Source: Silene latifolia
Lineage: Eukaryota > Streptophyta > Magnoliopsida > Caryophyllales > Caryophyllaceae
NCBI RefSeq assembly: GCF_048544455.1
Contig: NC_133532.1
Coordinates: 16,184,948-16,248,947 of the forward strand
Direction of reading: 5' to 3'
Length of the DNA stretch: 64,000 bases
A model generated the notes under the pieces. The model saw only the letters and a list, made by a program, of their open reading frames with translations. It did no database searches and was not told the origin of the DNA. Positions 59,185 to 64,000 of the stretch are shown piece by piece (within the stretch, counting starts at the first letter, position 1; each line of letters starts with the position of its first letter). The translations under genes were made by a program, and so were the position numbers.

Positions 59185-61166
59185 TCAATCATCCACGTCT
59201 TCATCAACCAACCTATGAACCATCTCCACAAGCTCTTCATTTTGACCCTTAACCTCCTTTAGTTCCTTATGCAAACCCATCACTTCCAAACTAAGACCCG
59301 CAATCTCACACATTTGAGCATGTTGGAGATCCGAAAAAGCTTTTACATCCTTTGTGAGACGTGTCAAGGAAGACGATTGCATAGAGGAGGAGGTAACATC
59401 CGTAGCCTTCATACCCGACCAAATACGAGCAAGTTTATCATCTTCAATTTTCAAGTACAATTGTGATAAAACTCCCGAAGTCATAGTGTCACACATATCG
59501 AAACTTGTCGAGTCCATAAAGTCCATTTTCTCAAAAAATGGCCGATAACCACATCCCATAAGCTAACACGGTGGAATTATCAACCTTACGCTTCTCTACT
59601 ATCTTAGCAAGATGATCAATGTGAAAGAACATCAAAGCGGGTAGGTTAATTTGAAGGTGTTTAGCAAGATAAGAGATCAACCACATGTCTAGCACACCAT
59701 ACACACCACGACTCTCATTGCAAGGTATCAAGCTTCTATAAATGAAATTGAAAAAGAAACGATGGTTTATTTTGATTTCTCGTGGTTTAATTATGATGGG
59801 GGATGAAGCTTTGGGACTTAGAAACTTTGTGATGGTCAAGGAACTTATACCATCTATAGTCGGCCAACCACCCTTAGGAAATGAGGACAACCTGGTTGTA
59901 GGAATACCGAGTAAATTTCCGACATTCTCAACATTTAGACACAAGGGTTTGTTATTGATCGCGACGGTAAGACTACTCGATTGGACATCGACTTTGACCG
60001 TAGTATAAAATTGAACAATCTCCGCTAAATAAACTCGATTATAAAGATTAAGAAGGCTCTCCCACTTTTATGCATGAATTGCATCTTTAAAGAATTTAAA
60101 GGCGGGGGACGAATCATACCATTCGAGTTCATAGCGGCGGCCCGATTTAAAGTTTCCTTGAATGACATGCTTGCAACAATCAAAGATCACCTTTGGAAAA
60201 GCGATACCCATGAAGAATCTCGAGTGCCTTGGACTTGTTCTCATCGATAGGTTGCTCAATAGCAATCATAGCACTATTCGATTCATCATCAACTTCCTTT
60301 GCCATTTCCTCCATTTTCCTTTTCCTTGAGGTTAACCGAGTGGAGACCTTCTTAGCTTTGCCTTTCGGTTTGGGAACGGATTCCTCCTTGAACAACTCAT
60401 CATCCTCAAAGACGGCATCAATTTCTCCTTATCAACCTCCGTTTCCACAACCTTTGCCTCCCTCACGGTTTTCCCTCTTCTCTTTCGCCTTTTATTACCA
60501 ACCATATCCTTCAACATCACATCATTACCCACACTCTTTTTCGATTTTGATTTTGATTTTGATTTCCCATTACTCTTTTCAACCGATTCCTCAACACTCT
60601 TCTCAACACTCTTTTCTTTTTCCTCACCTTTTTCAATTGATTTTTCAACACTCTTTTCTTTCTCTTTTTCCATGCTTTCTCATTTTACTCTCCTTCTTCT
60701 TCATCTTTCTTTCCCTCATTGTTTTTCTCTCCTTCAATCCCGACATCCTCATCAACAATCTCCTTTTCTTTTTATTTTTCCTTACCAACACCAACATCAA
60801 CTTCCTCAACTTCCTCAACTTCTTGAATAATTGGAGTACCATCATCATCAACTTCACCAACAACCCGTGAGCTTCTTCTTCACCCTCGGTTTCGGTTGCA
60901 TGCGGCATATTCAAATCGAATTTTTGATTGAACACCCGACTTGAGAATCTCCTATCTTCGGACGCTGTTTTAGGACGATTTGCAACTGATTTTCTTCTTA
61001 TCATTAGGGCGTTTGGTACAAAGACTCTAGGTTTCTTTGGTGGTTTTTGATTTTGGACAGTTTTGGAACCAAGACTTTCGGATTGAGGTTCAACCGATGA
61101 AGCTTTCGGTTTGTAGGAGTCTCGGATTTCCTTCAAAGTTTTAGGTTTAGTTGATTTTGGAGGCAT
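59185..61166 (-). pseudogene. Env-position ORF of the SIRE-like element, decayed
   Basis: The ATG at 61166 begins MPPKSTKPKTLKEIRDSY. The N-terminal third is basic and Pro/Ser-rich. A long Lys/Glu/Ser low-complexity stretch follows (about 60680-60480). A folded-looking part has SRRYELEWYD-like and LNVENVGNLLGIPTTRLSSF, resembling the plant transposon protein domain found in SIRE-type extra ORFs. The C-terminus (59400-59190) is a predicted coiled coil (LSLEVMGLHKELKEVKGQNEELVEMVHRLV). Several frameshifts split it. No clear membrane segment. Role unknown; envelope-like activity is only a hypothesis for the family. Confidence 0.6.
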
Positions 61167-61619
61167 TATTTTTATAGTGAGGGTAAAAGTAACGGTTGGG
61201 AGGTGTAGGCTTTTGACGGTTTTGGAGAATATTTGGAGAAGATGAAGTTTTTTGAATATTTTGAAAGTGAGAAGGGAGGTCATCATTTAAGAGTTGAAAA
61301 TTATAACATGTAGTAAATGAGGTGTGTGAATAGTGTCTAACTTTTTATTTGATTGGTTGAGAGGAAGGTGAGTGTAGCCGGTTTTGGTAGGTTTAGGCGG
61401 CTCTTTACATGGGTAATGGGGAAAGCGGGATATGATATATGGATGGTAATTGAGTGACTCCATGTGAATAATATCTTTACCCATTGGATTTACATGCAAA
61501 TTAATCATCTAATTCATTTAAAATTAACACATAATCACTTATAAAATCAAATGTAAACATCTACTCTAGTCAATCATCGAGGGCAAGTCGTCACAAAATT
61601 TTACGCGGAATCCAACAAA

Positions 61620-61988
61620 CTAATTTCCAACCAAAATGTCGGCTATTTGATTTTCCGTTCTACAAAATTTAAGACGAATTTGACCTTTTTCCACATGATC
61701 ACGTAAAAAATGATGTCTTATGTCAATATGCTTAGTCCTTGAGTGTTGTATTGAGTTCTTTGAAATGTTAATGACACTAGTATTATCACATAAAATTGGA
61801 GTTGAATCAAAGATAATACCATAGTCCCTTAGTTGTTGTCGAACCCAAAAAACTTGCGCGCAACACAATGCGGCACTTACGTACTAGCTTTCGGCGGTGG
61901 AAAGAGCAACGATGTTTTGTTTCTTAGCACCCATGAGATCAAACACGGACCTAAGAAAGTAGCCATCCCGGATGTACTCTTTCGATCA
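61620..61988 (-). pseudogene. SIRE-like copia RNase H, C-terminal fragment
   Basis: It starts abruptly with VDRKSTSGMATFL. The LSTAES-YVSAALCCAQVFWVRQQL motif has a TAG where the catalytic Glu of AESEY should be. ILCDNTSVINISKNSIQHSR, KHIDIRHHFLRDHV and FCRTENQIADI then follow. A frame change lies near 61930. Fragmentary and inactive. Confidence 0.85.
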
Positions 61989-62689
61989 ACCGAGTATTAT
62001 AATATTTCCTCCTTAAAAATGAACTTCGTCCTCGAAGTTCGCCTCACTCTCACTTTTCCCAACACTTCCTTAAGTCTCATTTGTCTCATGTCTAACTCTC
62101 CATTCTCTTCCTCAAGCTCTTCCTCAAGCATTCACTCGTCTCTCTTGTTAGTGCTCACACATAGTCCTTTGCCATACCCCATTCTTTTATACTTGTGTAC
62201 TTTCTTATTCCCAAATGTTACAGTCATGAGGAATGCCATAATAGAATCTATAAGATTCTTCGACTTACCTAGTGGACAAATCAGTCAGTTATCGACAGCG
62301 GTTGCTATATACTAGCAGCATGGCGAATCATGCTGGAACAGAAACACGCCAGTTTTGGCGGGATGTCCTCACACTTAGCTGTAACAGTCCACAACCTTAA
62401 CAGAAGCTTCGCCCTCTCAGCCTCTCAATTTCACGTAAGCTTCTTTACCAAAAAAAATAATAATGTTGATTTGTGTTTCAATACATATAAGCTAATTCAC
62501 ACGAATGTTATTCTACGAGCACGGTTCTAGAGGGTTAGTTAATACACGCTAGCTATTTTCCAAATTGATTTTTAGGCCTCCTGTTTGGGAATTCGTTTCA
62601 AATGTTCGATCAGTTAAAAAGAGACTACTAGACCTTATATGTCAAGGCCAAGACCAAACTATTTTGCAGCTGAGGACTAAATGAGTCGT
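61989..62689 (-). other. 3' end of an A/B-style LTR element and flanking DNA
   Basis: On the minus strand: hairpin GAACTTCG-AGGA-CGAAGTTC (62021-62040), then purine-rich AAGGAGGAAAT and TATAATACTCGG, the expected junction of 3' UTR, polypurine tract and LTR start. With 55545-57101 it makes a single 3' LTR split by the SIRE-like element. The interior to the right has no recognisable coding sequence up to 62689. Confidence 0.5.
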
Positions 62690-63097
62690 TGTAGATACCT
62701 CATTTCTGCACCTCCCGTAAACCACCCAGTGATGATTGGGCCGCATGTTTGGTACGCAGAACGATTTGTGACAGTTCATAAGTTTATCGTCAAGTGGTCG
62801 CTCAAACATTTATGTCTACCTCTTAATTGTCATCTAGGTGTCATTACGGTCGTTTTGACAGTAATTAGAGTACATTTGGAGTCCGGGCCTAAAACCGTCT
62901 TCATTTTTTGATAACCATTAAAATGTCGAGTCGGAATGTTCGGGAATGTTCCGGATATTTCTATTCCATATTTTACAAATCTTTTAATCTTTGGTAAACA
63001 ATTTCCCGTAATATTCACACAAAATATTAAGTAAAACCAAATTATTCCGTTATTCCATAAACTAAACACGAAAATCTTTCTTCCGCAGGAGGAAACC

Positions 63098-63169
63098 ACT
63101 TGGGAATAGACGCAGCAAGTGCTGCGCCTCTTTGAAGAGACGCAGTGCTTGCTGCGCCTCTTCCCAAGT
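63098..63169. repeat. 72-bp dyad with GCAGCA/TGCTGC sub-palindromes
   Basis: The outer arms ACTTGGGAA and TTCCCAAGT are exact. Between them are two GACGCAGYRMKYGCTGCGCCTC blocks in inverse relation, centred on CTCTTTGAAGAG (63128-63139). A related shorter dyad recurs at 63709-63770. Confidence 0.8.
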
Positions 63170-63261
63170 CCTTTTCTGCGTATCTTTCGTATCTTTTCAT
63201 ATCTTTTCGAGATTCACTTCCAAAGTCTCTCCAAAAAACCCTACTTCCTCCACGTGATTAG

Positions 63262-63269
63262 TATAAATA
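63262..63269 (+). promoter_or_regulatory. LTR TATA box
   Basis: TATAAATA about 93 bp downstream of the large dyad, followed by a CT-rich leader. Confidence 0.6.
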
Positions 63270-64000
63270 GAGACCTTCGGTCTCACATATTTCTCACGCG
63301 AGTGTCCGCCCTTCTCTTCTCCCTTTGCATTCTAGACCACGTTCTTACTTTTTGGCGTCTACGTGCTTGAACTTTCGACCACGTAAGCTCAGATCCTTCT
63401 GAGTACCAGCCTCGTTTTGCATGACCGACCAATTTCACCAACTCCACAATAATCAACATTAATCAACTTTATTCGTTTTCCTCTTACGAGGGCACTTTCG
63501 TCTACATTCGAGTCGAGCATCACTAAACGTATACTTAGTTCATCTCGTTTCGTCAAACATGTAAGTCTGAGGGTGTAAATCCTTCTTTTATTTATTGTTC
63601 TTTATCATTGTAATCATATTGTAAGGTTTATGTCGAAAATACTCTTAAAACCGATTTCTAAAACCGTGTTTAAACCCTTTTTACGGATTATCAGAGGACA
63701 GCCGTCGAGAAAGGACGCAGCAACTGCTGCGCCTCTTCGAAGGGACGCAGCACTTGCTGCGCCTCTTCGTGAGGCTGCCGCAGTTCCCGCTTCCTTTCTT
63801 CTTCCTTCGTCTTTTGTTAATTTGTTTGTTTGTTTTTCTTTTGTTTTCAATCGTTCGTTGTTTCTTTGACATAATAATTTAAGCATAATAATCTGACATA
63901 TCATTAATACATCATTAATGATTTATCATCTTTTAAATCCCGACTTAAATCCCAAGTACTTCATATTTGCGGGTTTTCGTCATTAAGATCAAATTCGGGT

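Larger units (their letters stand above)
57102..61988 (-). mobile_element. SIRE/Maximus-like copia element, 3' half
   Basis: It holds the RNase H end, an extra env-position ORF, a polypurine tract (TCAAAGGGGGAAAT on the minus strand, 58713-58726) and the 3' LTR (57102-58712). RT, integrase and gag are missing. The copy stops sharply at 61988, at the VDRKSTSG motif of RNase H, so the 5' half was deleted after insertion into the LTR described at 55545. Confidence 0.75.
62690..64000 (+). repeat. Ty3-type LTR, left part, cut by window end
   Basis: Starts TGTAGATACCTCATTTCTGC. TATAAATA at 63262-63269 is followed by a CT-rich leader. A 72-bp near-perfect dyad (63098-63169) lies upstream of the TATA box and a second related dyad at 63709-63770. 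The start sequence and organisation resemble Tat/Ogre-type LTRs; this is an inference. No partner LTR or PBS is in the window. Confidence 0.55.

Noticed and set aside
60229-60870. 213-codon plus-strand ORF rich in Phe, Leu and Ser
   Set aside because: It is the antisense shadow of the Lys/Glu-rich low-complexity part of the SIRE-like extra ORF.

Overview
This window is plant nuclear DNA made almost entirely of nested transposable elements. The evidence is spliced, AT-rich eukaryotic sequence, plant tRNA primer-binding sites, and Ty3 (Tat and Athila type), Ty1/copia, hAT, CACTA, LINE, SINE-like and Stowaway elements. The only host-type coding sequences are two NDR1/HIN1-like (LEA_2) genes. The mix of element families and LTR styles suggests Caryophyllales, perhaps Caryophyllaceae; this is an inference, since no single-copy marker gene is present.

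Layout. 1-3400: 3' end of a Ty3 Tat/Retand-like element with an antisense extra ORF and its 3' LTR, apparently inserted into a hAT transposon (3401-6439). 6440-7365 and 15257-15710: a host repeat segment split by a complete 7.9 kb LTR element, here called element A (7366-15251, TSD TAGCA). An uninterrupted copy of the same segment lies at 24529-25830 and serves as the empty site. 15709-23600: a TTA microsatellite, an intact NHL gene, SINE-like repeats, a 3'-truncated copia element, a 5'-truncated LINE and a truncated NHL gene. 25985-54501: element B, a relative of element A with a truncated 5' LTR. It has been invaded by a copia element (26691-35886, TSD TGCTT), a non-autonomous CACTA element (36908-38564, TSD GCA) and a full Athila-type element (42300-54417, TSD CTTAC). 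54502-64000: a Stowaway MITE, an LTR of the A/B style on the minus strand interrupted by the 3' half of a SIRE-like copia element, and the start of another Ty3 LTR.

Most unusual content. Elements A and B have iMet-primed, TGTAATACCC...GGGTGTTACA-style termini with no visible gag or pol. Their only ORF is a homologue of the ORF that follows pol in the Athila-type element, which itself is primed by a different tRNA. Around that ORF there is a shared module: an array of short palindromes (CTCGATCGAG, CTCGGCCGAG or GTCGATCGAC), then a 5' leader, in two of the three cases a recognisable leader intron, and then the ATG. Similar palindromes lie upstream of TATA-like sequences in the LTRs of several families here. 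The A/B-type LTRs also share a small hairpin with a GNRA-type loop near the LTR 3' end, with one compensatory pair change, and a second hairpin just before the polypurine tract.
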